Notes: a model not told the origin generated them from the letters alone. DNA of 64,000 nucleotides from Gordius sp. MW1 (GCA_964036665.1 OZ038533.1:20627692-20691691); one strand, 5' to 3'; positions 11,222 to 23,212 are shown, counted from the first letter of the stretch. Translations and numbers: made by a program.

Positions 11222-11660
11222 AAACTAAGGTTTTAAGTTAAGATCGTTAAAGCTTAATATGACTTACAAAAAACGTGTTTAGTTTGTTAGGCCTATCGTG
11301 AATATCTTTTTGTTGTTTTACCATTCATTGTCTAGGCATCCAATGTTTTAATTTTCAGTATGTTGTTTATTAACATGTATAAATATATGATCTATATCAA
11401 CATATTACATAATAAACATATTCACAAATAAACGTGTTAAATTTTTAAGACTTTTAAAAGTTGATAAAAATTGAATTTAATGACTACATTTAAAAACAAA
11501 TAACAATATGTTTTAAGTAAAACCATGTTTGTATTAACATTAATATTTTACTGTAGTGTAAATGCTTGTTTTTCAACATTAACTTAGATTTCATTACCAG
11601 TAACTTGAAATATTTTGTCGAACAGCTGTATGAATGCAATTCATATATTTTGATCAACAT
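11222..11660. other. Convergent 3' region between SGLT and GPCR 1
   Basis: This 440-base AT-rich spacer holds AATAAA for the + strand at 11411-11416 and 11427-11432. It also holds TTTATT (AATAAA on the - strand) at 11366-11371. If both are used the two mRNAs would overlap at their 3' ends. Confidence 0.55.
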
Positions 11661-13010
11661 CTATTTGCAGTTGCCAGTAGTGGCCGGTCTCTTTATTTTT
11701 TCCAAAATATCTTTAGCCCTTTTTTGCATTCTCTTGTCCAGTCCAAAGTTAATGTAAAATACAATTATAAAATACAATAGTTCAAGGCTATGACCAGATT
11801 CAACGAGCCAATCCATGTTAAAGCGAGTGGATGGTCGAATGTTTTCCAAATGTTGTCTGAGTGTTACCGTCAATAAGGCCGGAATGTGACATAAACAATA
11901 GAGTACGAAATAAATTATAGAGGAAATGTTACACAATATGTCCCGCTTCCAAATCTTTCGCATCCTAATATGATAATTTCTCTTTCTTTTGAGGGTTGCA
12001 GCTTTATCTCCAAACTGTTGCGTTTTGCTGTTGAAATTTAAAACCGTATCTTCGCTAGAACGAGCATTAACTTTATCGTCAATGCTCACATTAGCCTTTT
12101 CAAGTTTGTTGGGCAACAGCTTTGTCTTTGCTATATTCATTAAACTATGCCTCATTCGTCTTTTTCTAATGCGTCGGGCGTGGAGAAAGGCGTACAGGGA
12201 AAGACTGATGTAAATACCGAAATAGAGGATAAAAAGGCCTGGTAATGCGGATAGTACAATCTCCCGAAAGATATCGTAATAATATAGCCACAAAGGTTCG
12301 TGCAACTTCCTCTTGTAAAACATCATGGAGGCATAGCATTTTAAGCCTTGAGAAGTTCTGTTCAAAGTAAGGCCTTCTAGGTATTTGACAAACTTTTTTG
12401 CATTTATATTTATAGGACTTTCTTTAACACCACAAAGAGTGCTCGCTATGCAAGACCCGACGTCATACCATACATAACTCGAGCAGCACATTAAGGTAGC
12501 TACGAACCAAAATAACAACGGGAGTATTCGTAGGAACTTGTTACTTTGATATTTTGTGCCGCAGGACATAGGAAATTTGAGGGAAACGAATCTATCTGCT
12601 AACAGCAAGCACAAGGCAAAGACGCTTGCCTTCGACATAGATTTCAAGGCGATTAACTGATACCGCGACACAAACACCATCCACTCTAGATTGAAGTTGT
12701 ATGGCGAATGAATTTGCTGTCTTATTTTTTCCCCCAAATAACAAGCGTACATGCAACAGTAGCCCAGGTTAAATGAGACTTGATACCTCATGTAGTGCTC
12801 GTTCAAGGTAGCCATTCTACTCGGTGTTTTGTGTAAAAGAAACATACCCATACCGTTGCCCACCATGCCTATTATAATAAGAATTGGACCCACGATGAAG
12901 TTGTAAAACGTCCCATAATTCCATAGTAGCTGAGTAGGTTTATATGTAATTGGATTAAGCTTGCAAAAATTGACACTGAAAGAATGTATAGTGGAATTGT
13001 AGTGGATCAT
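11661..13010 (-). CDS. Divergent class-A (rhodopsin-like) GPCR, single exon, 449 residues
   Basis: This is a seven-helix plasma-membrane receptor with unknown ligand. Approximate layout: N-terminus with sequon N5-S-T; TM1 36-59 with the GN pair at 51-52; TM2 73-93; TM3 117-138 followed by ADRFVSLKFP, a DRY variant with Phe; TM4 160-180; TM5 around PGLFILYFGIYISL; a basic third intracellular loop of roughly 80 residues; TM6 with YFVLYCLCHIPAL (a variant CxxP motif); TM7 with FYINFGLDKR in place of NPxxY. The start ATG at 13008-13010 gives a plausible short extracellular tail. No intron is needed. It shares YxWxxVxSCI after TM4 and PGxFILYFGxxIS in TM5 with the receptor at 54.7 kb, so it is probably a paralog of it. 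Its family beyond class A is not identified. Confidence 0.88.
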   Translation of the reverse strand: MIHYNSTIHSFSVNFCKLNPITYKPTQLLWNYGTFYNFIVGPILIIIGMVGNGMGMFLLHKTPSRMATLNEHYMRYQVSFNLGYCCMYACYLGEKIRQQIHSPYNFNLEWMVFVSRYQLIALKSMSKASVFALCLLLADRFVSLKFPMSCGTKYQSNKFLRILPLLFWFVATLMCCSSYVWYDVGSCIASTLCGVKESPININAKKFVKYLEGLTLNRTSQGLKCYASMMFYKRKLHEPLWLYYYDIFREIVLSALPGLFILYFGIYISLSLYAFLHARRIRKRRMRHSLMNIAKTKLLPNKLEKANVSIDDKVNARSSEDTVLNFNSKTQQFGDKAATLKRKRNYHIRMRKIWKRDILCNISSIIYFVLYCLCHIPALLTVTLRQHLENIRPSTRFNMDWLVESGHSLELLYFIIVFYINFGLDKRMQKRAKDILEKIKRPATTGNCK

Positions 13011-13579
13011 GGTGAAATAGATGTTGTATGAAAGCCTTTCCTATCGAACGAACGGATTATCTGATGGCTGTTGCTTACCTTGCCTATCAACTAAAAACGT
13101 CAATTGGTATTGAAATATTAAAAAACAACAAGGGAATGGTTTATTAAAATAGAGTTTCTGAGTCATCAAAGGGCATGCAATGATTCAATAGCTGTGCGCT
13201 ACCTGTATATCTTTAAAAGATATGATGTTTGTTTAAGGTTGTTGAATTGTTATTTGCAAAAAATTGATGGTTAAAAATAAGAAATAAAATAAAACTTTAA
13301 TTTGCCTTAGTTCTGAATGGTGAATATGCAGGGCTTGCGTCCAACTCTATTCCCATCCAACCGATTTTGTTATCCTTCTTAGATGCGCAGTCTTTTCAAT
13401 TGCTACTGTCTATAGTTATACATATTTTTATTTTAATAACTGTTTAAGTAAACATATTGTTATTTATAGACATGTAGAATTTATCAATGGGGGGACCGTA
13501 TTAAAATTTTAAGATAATAAAATAATACACCACGCTTAGCTAAATTTAAAATATACATAGCAAATAAAAATCATAAGCA
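13011..13579. other. Upstream region of GPCR 1
   Basis: This is AT-rich and probably holds the promoter and 5' leader of the minus-strand receptor. I see no clear TATA box in the right place and no other gene. Confidence 0.4.
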
Positions 13580-13883
13580 CTACTAGTGTTTCGATCTCGT
13601 CTCGTATCGGTTTATAAATCTCGGTCTCGTCTCAGAGAATCTAACTTGTCTCGACTTAATTTTTTTATACTTAATTAAAATTTCTTCATATTTATTAAAT
13701 CATAAATGGCAATTTTTTTTTATTTTTTGAAAACCTTTATTTACAAACTTGAAAATGATTTAATGCGGCATGTCATTTACAATATGAACCAATTAATGAA
13801 TATAATTTTCTATAGAGAGCGCAATTTAAAAAGCTATAAATAAACTTGAAGTATAAATAATTAAAATTTTAAATTTTAACTTG

Positions 13884-14058
13884 TAAAATCTTGCTTGAAA
13901 CTATCATAATTTTGGAGTTGGTTTTTATAGCCGGTTTCCAACCTGACGCCAACCCTCCACTTTTTCGTCCGTGTGCAAAAAGTGGAGGGTTGGCGTCAGG
14001 TCGGAAACCGGCTATAAAAACCAACTCCAAAATTATGATAGTTTCAAGCAAGTTTTTA
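13884..14058. repeat. Near-perfect palindrome at the LINE 5' end
   Basis: Two arms of about 85 bases are separated by a loop of fewer than 10 bases centred near 13971. CTTGCTTGAAACTATCATAA, TTTTGGAGTTGGTTTTTATA and CCAACCCTCCACTTTTT occur on the left and their reverse complements on the right. Only one or two mismatches were seen (for example TTTCCAACC against GGTCGGAAA). Confidence 0.93.
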
Positions 14059-14060
14059 CA

Positions 14061-15897
14061 AGAAAAGGCTAGGGCGTCCTCCACAAACGACGCGCACTGC
14101 ATACCCCGCCCGTGCAATGTGAAAAATACACTAGGGTCACTGCCCAACTCACAACGAAGGCGGTTAAGGAAATTAGTTGTTGAAAGAATGCGAATAACGT
14201 GTTGGAATGTGGGAACGTTGACGGGGAAGAGCATCGAGGTTGCACAAATGCTAAAAAGAAGAAAGGTACACATCGCCTGCCTACAAGAGACGAGGTAACG
14301 GAACGAAAGCTCGGGAATTAGGAGAAGGATACAAGCTTTTCTACAGTGGGTCACCAAATCGTAGAAACGGGGTCGGTATCGTTCTTAGCGAATCGTTAAA
14401 GGACAAGGTGGTGGAAGTCAAGCGTTGTTCCGACAGGCTAATGTGGGTGGAGATTGCAGATCAAGGGGGCCTTCTAACCGTTATGTGCGCGTATGCTCCC
14501 CAAATTGGGTGTATGGAATCAGAGAAAGACATATTCTTCGATTCATTGGAAAAAGAAATACAAGGAATGCGACCCGAAGAAAGGCTAATTATTGGGGCCG
14601 ATTTCAACGCTCACGTAGGGAAAGATCGTCTCGGGTATGAACGTAATCATGGAGGCTATGGGCATGGTCTGAAGAACAAAGAAGGGGAAAAACTTCTCCA
14701 ATTATCCCAAGCATATGACATGGCGATCGTTAACACCTATTTTCAAAAACGAGAAGATCATATTGTGACCTATAGAAGTGGGAAGCATTTTAGTCAAATT
14801 GACTATTTGCTTATACGGCGAAAGGACTTATGGAGGATCAAGGATTGCAAAGTAATACCGGGAGAAGAATCGCCAGGCAACATCGTCCCCTTGTTGTGGA
14901 TCTTGATAGAAGAGTATTTACCGAAAGAAGAAAGGTCTATGAACCTCGAATTCGATATGAAAGGCTGAACGATACGTCGACAAGCGAAAAATATCATCAA
15001 AAAGCCTCCTCACTCTTGGGTGCAAGGAAGTTGCAAAGAGACGTAGACGACGATTGGGAGACGCTATCTAAGGACCTTAAGGAAACAGAGATTCATGTTC
15101 TAGGACAGACCAAAGGAGGCAAAGCTATGAATAGGGAACTATGGTGGTGGGATAAATCGGTTAGGGATTTCATCGAAAGAAAGAAAAATCTATATAGACG
15201 GTGGCATAAATCAAAAAAGTCGGAGGATTATCAAGAGTATAGGGATGCAAAGAGGGCCGCAAAAAAGGCCGTTGCAATAGCGAAGAATGCCGCCTACACC
15301 GAGATAGCAAACAAACTGGATCATAAAGGGGGCGATAGGCTTATGTACAAATTGGCCAAGATAAGGGAGAAGAAAAGTCGCGATGTCGGAGTTCTTAAAA
15401 TAGTCAAAAACGAGAAGGGTCAAACCTTATTCAAGCCAAAAGAAGTGATGGAAAGGTGGAAAGGATATTTTAAAGAACTTATGAATATTGCAAATGACAA
15501 GGATTTCCTTCCCAAAATTGAGCCGAATATAAGTTTGGTCGAACTCTTTCAGGAGGATGAAGTTAGGACACAAATGAACAAGATGCAAAAAGGAAAAGCA
15601 AATGGCCCAGATGGAATCCCTATAGAAGCATTGCTCGGATGTCGTGAAGAAGGAGTCACCACCATGACGAAATTTCTTAACAAGATATTGGTAGAAGAGC
15701 GAATTTGTAATCAATGGAGAGCAAGCACGATTATACCCTTATTTAAAGGCAAAGGAGACCCTCAAGACTGTGGCAATTACAAAGGTATCAAGCTAACTTG
15801 CCACTCCTTGAAGCTTATAGAAAGGATCTTAGTAACAAGGCTAAAAAACGAGGTGGAAATATCGGCGAGACCCAATCTTAAGACAAATAATGGATAA
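14061..15897 (+). pseudogene. LINE copy 1: endonuclease domain and N-terminal RT part, frameshifted
   Basis: The AP-endonuclease motifs read in order across frames: RITCWNVGTLTGKS, CLQETR (frame break just after, near 14297), VMCAYAPQIGC, LIIGADFNAHVGKDRLGYE and FSQIDYLLIRRKD. A second frame break follows near 14875, then QHRPLVVDLDRR. The frame 14830-15897 continues through a Lys/Arg-rich linker into early RT motifs: KANGPDGIPIEALL, LFKGKGDPQDCGNYKGIKL and LIERIL. It ends at a small deletion near 15860 that removes the QFGFxxGxST motif still visible in copy 2. Confidence 0.88.
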
Positions 15898-16967
15898 GTA
15901 TGGTGAAAAGAGGAAAGACCTACATATGGTCTTTATCAACTTGGAGAAAGCTTATGACACGGTTCCCCGCGATTTAATATGGTGGTGCCTGAGAAAACAA
16001 AATATTCCTGACGCATATATACGGCTTATGAAAAATATTTTTGTAGCCTCAAACTCTTGCGTTAGGACGACAGTTGGAGACTCTAAATCTTTTCGGGTTA
16101 AAATTGGATTACATCAAGAATCTGCTTTAAGTCCCTTTTTATTTAATATAATTATAGACACGATAACGATGGACATTCAAAAGCCATCGCCATGGTGTAT
16201 GCTATATGCCGATGATATAGTACTATGCTAGGAAACAAGGGACAAAGTATTCGAAGAAGCCGAAAAGTGGTCGAAGCGCTTAGCTGGATATGGTTTAAAG
16301 GTCAACGATCGAAAAACGGTATACATGGAAATGAACGGTACAAGCACCCCATCGCTGGATGACCATCTAAAATACCCCAAAGTAGACAGGTTTACATACC
16401 TCGGCTCGATGCTACATCAAGAGGGAGGTTGCACAACAGAAGTCAATGCCCGGATCGAAAAAGGATGGCTTAAATGGCGAAGTATATCCGGTGCAATGTG
16501 CGACAAGAAAATGCCAATATGGTTGAAGAGCAAAGCTTACAAATCCATCGTAAGACCGGTGTCACTATATGGAAGTGAAACATGGGCACTAAACACCACG
16601 GAAGGCAAGCTATTACAAGCCACAGAGATGAGAATGATACGGTGGAGCTTGGGGTATACTAAGCTCGGTGACGAATGACTTTCTCATGACAAAAATGGGT
16701 ATTCAACCTATGGCGGACATGATTAACGGAAATCGGCTAAGGTGGTATGGGCATATACTAAGAAGGGACACGGATGACGTCAATCAAAAAGTACTGGACA
16801 TGGAGGTACCGGGGAAGAGAGGAAGAGGACGACCCCGTGTCACGTGGAAAGAGCAAGTCGATAAAGTTATGAAAACTAAAGAGATTAGTCAAGACATGGC
16901 ACTCATTCGGTCAAGATGGAAGAAGCTTATCAAAACAAACCCCACGAATCTGGGACCCAATAACTGA
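15890..16967 (+). pseudogene. LINE copy 1: RT palm and C-terminal part, broken
   Basis: RT motif A reads VFINLEKAYDTVPRDLIWW; the first catalytic Asp (DLEKAYD in copies 2 and 3) is Asn here. Motif C is MLYADDIVLC, then an in-frame TAG near 16231. After the stop come a SGLKV-like block, FTYLGSMLHQEGG and a TETWAL-like block (SETWAL). A frameshift near 16675 leads to RLRWYGHILRR and GKRGRGRPRVTWKEQ, the tail usual for this LINE type. The Asp-to-Asn change, the stop and the frameshift make it inactive. Confidence 0.88.
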
Positions 16968-17108
16968 TAAAGAAGAAGAATAAATCAAATTTACTGTATC
17001 TGTCAATTACCAATATACTTTGAAATTTATATAAAAACTTGAGCCAATGAGACCCTTTATTAAGACTGTATAAAGCTCAAACTAGACCCTTTCTTTAACT
17101 AATTCAAG

Positions 17109-17257
17109 CATGGGCGTAGGCAGGGGGGGGGCAGGGGAATGACGAAAAAAAATTTTTTTAATGCAAAAACCCTTAAAAATTAAAAAAATTTACGTTTTGC
17201 CCCCCCCCCCCCCCCGAAATAAACGTTTCGCCCCCCCCCCACCTGGCTACGCCCATG
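17109..17257. mobile_element. 149-bp hAT-type MITE with perfect 8-bp target duplication
   Basis: The ends are CATGGGCGTAGGCAGG and CCTGGCTACGCCCATG. Flanking repeats are AATTCAAG at 17101-17108 and 17258-17265, identical. The interior holds two C runs separated by AAACGTTTCG. Related partial copies with CAAAACCTGGCTACGCCCA lie at 24135-24205 and 57215-57253. Confidence 0.93.
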
Positions 17258-17455
17258 AATTCAAGGCTACGTTTTAGTCTATTGATACTACCATCAATTA
17301 TATATAGCCCATAGAGTTTAGTATGTTTTCTATAACGTTTTAAACTACAAAGTGCGAGTGTATTATACATTTAATAACAATATAAAAATTAATAACTAGT
17401 TGCACATATTAGAACGCTGTAAAAACAATGCATTATTATTGGGATAGGAAGAAAA

Positions 17456-18002
17456 GGTTTTGTACGTATAATGTTATTATAACAAACTTTATTATGATCA
17501 AAAAGTTACTATGATAATATAGTTTAAGGTCCAATTTTATATTCCAAAAAATTACACAGGGCTACAAAAAAAACATCCAGCAATTGGATTTATAATTCTA
17601 ATAGAGAATTTTGCGCTGAACAAAAATCTCTTTATAGTTTTTTCCTAAACTTCGGGTTTTTTTTAGATAAAAGAGGTTGAAGATGCAAAAAATGCCTATT
17701 TTAACCTTTTTTGAGACTATATTGCCATGGTATTATTTATTTAGATTATTATTCAGGGCAAAATTATCTATCAGAATTATTCGTCTGATTGCGGGATGGA
17801 ATTACAAAGTCAATATTGTAGACCTGTTTTATCATCCCTTTTTAACTTAGTTTGACATATAATGCAGTATATGTTCGTGTATTTGTTTTATATTGCACAA
17901 TTGCTACATTTATAGTATGTTTGTATTTGCCCCCAAGACGCCAAAGAGCTTAACAAAAATTGAGCCCCTTCTCACGCCAAATGGCGCATAAGGTCACGTC
18001 AT
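17456..18002 (-). repeat. Y-repeat relic and AT-rich filler
   Basis: From about 17570 to 17840 the sequence resembles repeat Y (also near 35.25-35.73 and 42.2-42.55 kb): blocks like GCAAAATGCC, ATTGCGGGATGG and CAAAGTCAATATT recur. The rest shows nothing. Confidence 0.55.
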
Positions 18003-19837
18003 TAGTGTTACGATCTCGTCCCGACTTTTTAAAAAAATTAGATAAGAAATAAAAAGTTCTCCTGTTTAATTAAAAATATATAAGTATTAAAAAATTTAAA
18101 TGGCAAACTTTTATTTTTTTTGAGAAACTTTAATACACAAACTTTTTAAAAATTTAGCGGAACACAACATCTTATTGACAATATAAAGATATCAATTAAT
18201 TTATAAAAATAACATTTTCTATGGAAAGTGCAGACTAAATTTGAAAAACTGACCCGAGATCGAGACGAGAATTTTAATGTCGAACTACGACGATACGAGA
18301 TTATTTCGGCGAGATCTCGGCTTTTTATTGGCCACAGATTTTATTAAATTATAGTGTATTTGATTAGCCTGATTGCCTTTATGATATTAAATGCAAATCA
18401 ATATGATTGGAAAATATTTGTGTTAAAAAAGCACCTAAGTGTAGTAAATATTATATATTTTTGCAAAAAATTTAAAATTTGGCAATCAATCATTTACTTA
18501 AATATGGTTGACCCTTAGGGTATGTGAATAATTTATAATATGTTTATCACATATTTGTATATATAGCATTATTAAATGTTACATTATTTAAGGCTTAGAT
18601 TTAGTTCTGATGGAATAGTAAATACTAAAGCATATTTGAATTTCGCAATGACTCATTCTGCATGATGCGGAAATTATAAATTGGTAGTCAATCAGTTTGA
18701 ATAAGCATCCAAATTAAGATAAGATGGCTAAAGATTTTTGAGCACCCGCCTAACGATTTCAAAAATACAATATAAATAGATCAATTCTTAAATCATGAGG
18801 TTTCTAGAAATTTTTTTGCGTGAGGTATACTATTTTATACCTCACAAATTTTTGAACCTTAATAAGACATTGTGTGAATACATAGTTTTATCATAAGCAT
18901 TACTTTTCACATTATAAGATGGGTTGGAAGGTGCATTCAAATTTACTATAATTTCTATAATTTTGCAATATAAAATAAATACCCGAACCTATACTGTATT
19001 TGATAAATAATTATTTAATGGCAAAGTTAGTTAAAATTTTAATTAATTGAAATATATATTTGATTATAATGATTTTTGTCATAAATTAAAATACCTGCAT
19101 TTTAATTGAAAGTTCAAAACCTGATATTCTTAATCCTATAATAATGTTGCATATTTTGTTGTTTTAGAACGCTGTAATATGTGCAATTAATTATTAAATC
19201 TGTAAATAATAATATTATCATTTAAAGTCACTCGCACTTTGTGGTTTATAACGCTATATTAAACATGCAATAATGGGCTATAATTGATGATGATGATATC
19301 AATGGACTCAAATGATTGTCTTAAATATGTTAAGATCTACTTGAAGCTTTAGCCAGGGTTATTAAAGGGTCTCAATTTGCTCAATTATGCAACTAAGTCA
19401 ACTATAAGCGAACTCATGATTTTCTAAGGCTATTTATAGTTGACAAACAAATTTAATACAAATGTTATATGCTAAATCAATTTTTCATACTTCAAATTTA
19501 TTTATAGTTTTTTTAGTCTGCACTTTTCATAAAAAAATTATTTTTATGATTTAATTCATATTTTTATATTTTCAATGAGATGTCGTGTCCCGCTAAATCT
19601 TTACAAAGATTGTGTATTAAAGTTTTTCAAAAAATATAAAAGTTTGCCATTTGGATTTTTAAACACTTATTTAAAATTTTTGATAAAACAGGAGAAATTT
19701 TTATCCGTATATATTTTTTTCAAAGTCGAGACGAGACGAGACCGAGTTTTTCTAGACGAGACGAGATCGAGATTTTCACAATTGCTCCGAGACGAGATTT
19801 TGCTTTCGAGACTGAGACTAGATCAAAACACTCGTTA
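18003..19837 (+). mobile_element. TIR element X, copy 2
   Basis: The left end is TTAGTGTTACGATCTCGTCC; another terminal-type block at 18248-18330 (CCCGAGATCGAGACGAGAAT) suggests two ends or a rearranged copy. The right end is CGAGACGAGATTTTGC then GACTAGATCAAAACACT. The middle matches copy 3 at 39.5-41.3 kb. At 19240-19250 it preserves the uninterrupted site TTTGTGGTTTATAACGC that in copy 3 holds a solo LTR. No coding frame is seen. Confidence 0.7.
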
Positions 19838-20272
19838 TGGATCTTAAAAGAAAAATATTTCCCGAAAGAAGAAGGGTTTATAAACCTCGAATTCAAAACG
19901 AAACACTACGTCGGCAAACGATAACTACTATAAAATAGCGTCGCTTTTGAGTGCAAGAAAGTTGCAAAGAGAGGTAGACGACGTTAACTGAAGATCTAAA
20001 AGAAACAGAGAATTAGGTTCTAGGAAAGACAAAAGGAGGCCAAGCATGAATAGGGAACTATATAATCGATTAACGATTTTATAAGAAGAAAGAAAATTCT
20101 ATCTAGACCATGGCATAAATCAAAAATATCGGGGAATTAACAAGAGAAGAGGGAGGCAATTAGAGGCGCGAAATAGGCAGTGTAATAGCGAAGAATGCCA
20201 AACTGATATGGCAAAAAACTGGATCATAAAGGGGCGACAGACTTATGTAAAAAATGGCCAAGATAAGGCAAA
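19838..20272 (+). mobile_element. LINE copy 2, 5' part, heavily degraded
   Basis: It begins at TGGATCTTAAAAGAAAAATA, matching copy 1 at about 14897, so it is 5'-truncated or cut by the X copy beside it. It runs to GGCCAAGATAAGGCAAAAAA and continues at 21715 after an inserted X element. Confidence 0.82.
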
Positions 20273-21714
20273 AAACGTTTAGGGTTTCGATCTCGTCTCT
20301 GTCTCAAAAGCTAAATCTCGCCTCGTTTTAAGTACTATTATGAGAATCTCGATTGGGTCTCGGTTTGAAAATCTCGGTCTCAGCAATAAATCTCGACATG
20401 TCTCACTTTTATAGAAAAAAACTCTACTATTTTAATTTTTATCATGATTTATTTGATTTATTAAATAAATATTGAAAAACCTTGCCAATAAAAACGGCGC
20501 CCCATTTTTTTATTCAAAAACCTTATAAACGTGTCGTTTGCATATTTGAACTAGCTAAGACCATTAGTTAGCATTGGCTTTTAGATAAATAATTTTATAA
20601 AATAGTTGTAGCCCTTTAACCTTCATCATTTCATTCTTAAGAGTTTATTGCATGTCTATTATAATGTTATAGAAACTTAAAAAGTACGAGTGGATATTTT
20701 TATCAATATTAATAACATAAATTGCACACATCAACGTTGTAAAAACAGTAATAAAAGTAGCATTATTAGTGATGAGTTTTGAGTTTTTAAATAACTTGCA
20801 CATATTGAATACTATAGCAGGTACTTTTATATTCAAAAATTAAACCATTATTATAGGGTAGGCCCTATATTATGTCCCAAAATATTTACTTATTCGTTTT
20901 TAATTAATTCAACCACAAATTATTTTTTTAATATAGCTTATGCAAAATCGAAATTTCAGTGGATTAGAGTCCACTTGCCAACCCTATCTTCATAATGTGA
21001 AAAATAATGCAAATGACAAAACAAAAGTATAATGTGATTTATGACTTGAGAATTTAGATGTACTAAGAGTTCAGGATTAACACACTCCTGGTAGTATCGT
21101 GATATAAATAATGCATATGACCGGCAGAAAAGTCGCTAGGGTTCTCAAAAAATCTTTAACCGTCGCTGCCAAATTTATATAATAATTATGATTAATTAGC
21201 CATCAATTTAAAATATCTTCATAGGAGAGGATGTTGTAATTGTTGCGAAAGTTGAAGCTGCTTTAGGAATATTCATTAATGCATCAAAAACTCATTTTAA
21301 ATCTGATGTTTATAACATATTTTAATGGTAAGAATATAAAAGCAACAAATATATTGAAAAATATACATGTCTTGGGGGCTCTCATATTTTATTCAACGAG
21401 CTAAAACTATTAAAATTTGAATTAAACGCGGCTACTTGGTTGTGGTAAATTAATCAATATCCAAAGTGTTCTCAATATCAATTTATATATCTTAAATGTG
21501 AATTACAAAATAAATGATGCATAAATAAATTTACTTTATTATGATTATGATAATCAATTAAAAAATTTAATGGCCGAGATCTCGCCAATAAATCTCGCAT
21601 CGTCTCTCTCGAGGTTGAAGTTCTCGTCTCGATCTCGACTCAATTTTGAGAGTTTGTCTCGTTTTTTAGAGACCAGACGAGATCGAGATTTTTCTTTGTT
21701 TTCCGCATCACTTA
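20273..21714. mobile_element. TIR element X, copy inserted into LINE copy 2
   Basis: The left end is TAGGGTTTCGATCTCGTCTC; the right side has GAGACCAGACGAGATCGAGA and ends near CATCACTTA. AAAACGT occurs at both junctions, as expected for a short target duplication of about 8 bp. Sequence around 20640-20860 matches the X interior in reverse. Confidence 0.78.
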
Positions 21715-23212
21715 AAACGTCGTGATGTCGGAGGCCTTTTAATAATTTAAACTAGAAGGGTTAAACCTTATTCAAGTCGAAGGAAGTAATAGAAGGATAT
21801 TTCAAGAAATTTTAGAATATTGAAAATGACAAAGATTCCCTTTTTGAGATTGAGCCAAAAATAAGTATGGTAGTACTTTCAGGTGCATGAAGTTAGGACA
21901 CAAATAAAAAAGATGCAAAAAAAACTAATGGCCCAGATGGAATTTTTAGGGAAGCATGGATCAAATGCCGAAAAGAAAGAGTTACAATCATGACGAATTT
22001 CTTTAACAAGATATTGGTAGAAGACCTAATTTCTAATCAATGGATAGCAAGCAAGATACTCTTATTGAAAGGCAAAAAAGATCCTTAAGAGTGTGGTAAA
22101 TATATAAAGCTAATTTGTTAGTCCTTGAATCTTATGGAAAGGATCTTAGTAACAAGGTTGAAAAACGAGATGGATATAGCGAAAATCAATTTGGATTTAT
22201 GGCCGGCGAATCCACAGTCGACCGAATCTTCGCTCTAAGATAAATGATGGATAAGTATGGAGAAAAGAAAAGAAACATACATATGGTCTTTATCGACCTG
22301 GAGAAAGCATATGACACGGTCGCTCGCGATAATATGGTGTTGCTTGATAGAACAAAATACCCCTAACGCATATGTATGGTTAATGATAACTATTTATGAA
22401 GCCCCAAACTCTGGCGGAACGATAGTTGGAAACTCTAAACCTTTTTCGGATTGAAATTGGATAATATCAAGGATCTGCTTTAAGTCTCTTTGTATTTAAT
22501 AAATTCTGAACACGATATCTAGAGACATTTAAAAATCTCCTTGGTGTATGCTGTATGCCATTGATATAGTACTATGCGGAGAGACAAATTACAAAGTATT
22601 CAAAGAAGCCGAAAAGTGGTCAACGCGCCTATTTTGGTTTAAAGGTAACAATATAAAAAAACGGTATCAAATGTACATTACAAGCACCCCATCGCTAGAT
22701 GACCATTTAAAGTACCCAAGTATACAGGTACATACTTCAGCTCGATGCTACATCAAGAGGGATGTTGTAAATGAAGGCAATGCACAGACAAAAAAATGGC
22801 TTAAATGGCGGATTATATCCGGTGTAATGTGCGATAAGAAAATGTCAATATGGTTGAAGAGCAAAGCTTGCAATTCCGCCGTAATACCGGTGTTCCTCGA
22901 TGGAAGTGAAACATGGCATTCAACACCACGGAAGACTTATTACAAGCCACGGAGACGATGGAGCATAGAGTATATTAAGCCCGACAATATTATGAATGAC
23001 TTTCTCATGACTAAATGGGTATTCAACCTACGGCGGACGCATATCGAAAATCGGCTAAGGTGACCTCGTGTCACGTGGAAAGACAATCGGACAGAGTTAT
23101 TAAAACTAAGAAGATTAAATAAGACATGCCACTTACCGGATCAAGATGGAAAAAACTTATCAAACAAACCCCTCAAATGTGGGACCAGATAATTGATAGA
23201 AGAAGAAATAAC
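21715..23212 (+). pseudogene. LINE copy 2, RT part, degraded
   Basis: It resumes at AACGTCGTGATGTCGGAGGC. It keeps readable blocks such as KTNGPDG, QFGFMAGESTVDRIFALR, MVFIDLEKAYDTVARD (catalytic Asp present) and LYAIDIVLC, where YADD is changed, plus many frameshifts and stops. It ends near ATAATTGATAGAAGAAGAAA. Frames at 22257-22454 and 22548-23063 are pieces of it. Confidence 0.85.

Larger units (their letters stand above)
13882..16981 (+). mobile_element. RTE-like non-LTR retrotransposon (LINE), copy 1, broken
   Basis: This copy of about 3.1 kb has an AP-type endonuclease, a reverse transcriptase and a tail ending in ACTGATAAAGAAGAAGAA, a short repeat typical of RTE-type 3' ends. It is spread over several frames because of frameshifts and small deletions, so it cannot act alone. 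It lies inside TIR element X: sequence on both sides (AAATTTTAAATTTTA on the left, AATCAAATTTACTGTATCTG on the right) continues X. Two further copies, at 19.84-23.2 (+) and 36.1-38.4 kb (-), and a fragment at 23.25 kb allow the ancestral frame to be inferred. Confidence 0.92.
13580..17455. mobile_element. TIR element X, copy 1, carrying a nested LINE and MITE
   Basis: The left end is ACTAGTGTTTCGATCTCGTC followed by further TCTCGTCTC blocks. The interior (13640-13880 and 16985-17455) matches, in reverse, the copies at 18.0-19.84 and 39.4-41.5 kb, including CACTTTGTAGTTTA in reverse near 17340. A LINE at about 13882-16981 and a 149-bp MITE at 17109-17257 interrupt it. The far end is lost near 17455, where similarity stops. 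Confidence 0.7.

Noticed and set aside
13869-14357. 162-codon minus-strand frame opposite the LINE endonuclease
   Set aside because: It is the antisense shadow of the palindrome and the start of the LINE.
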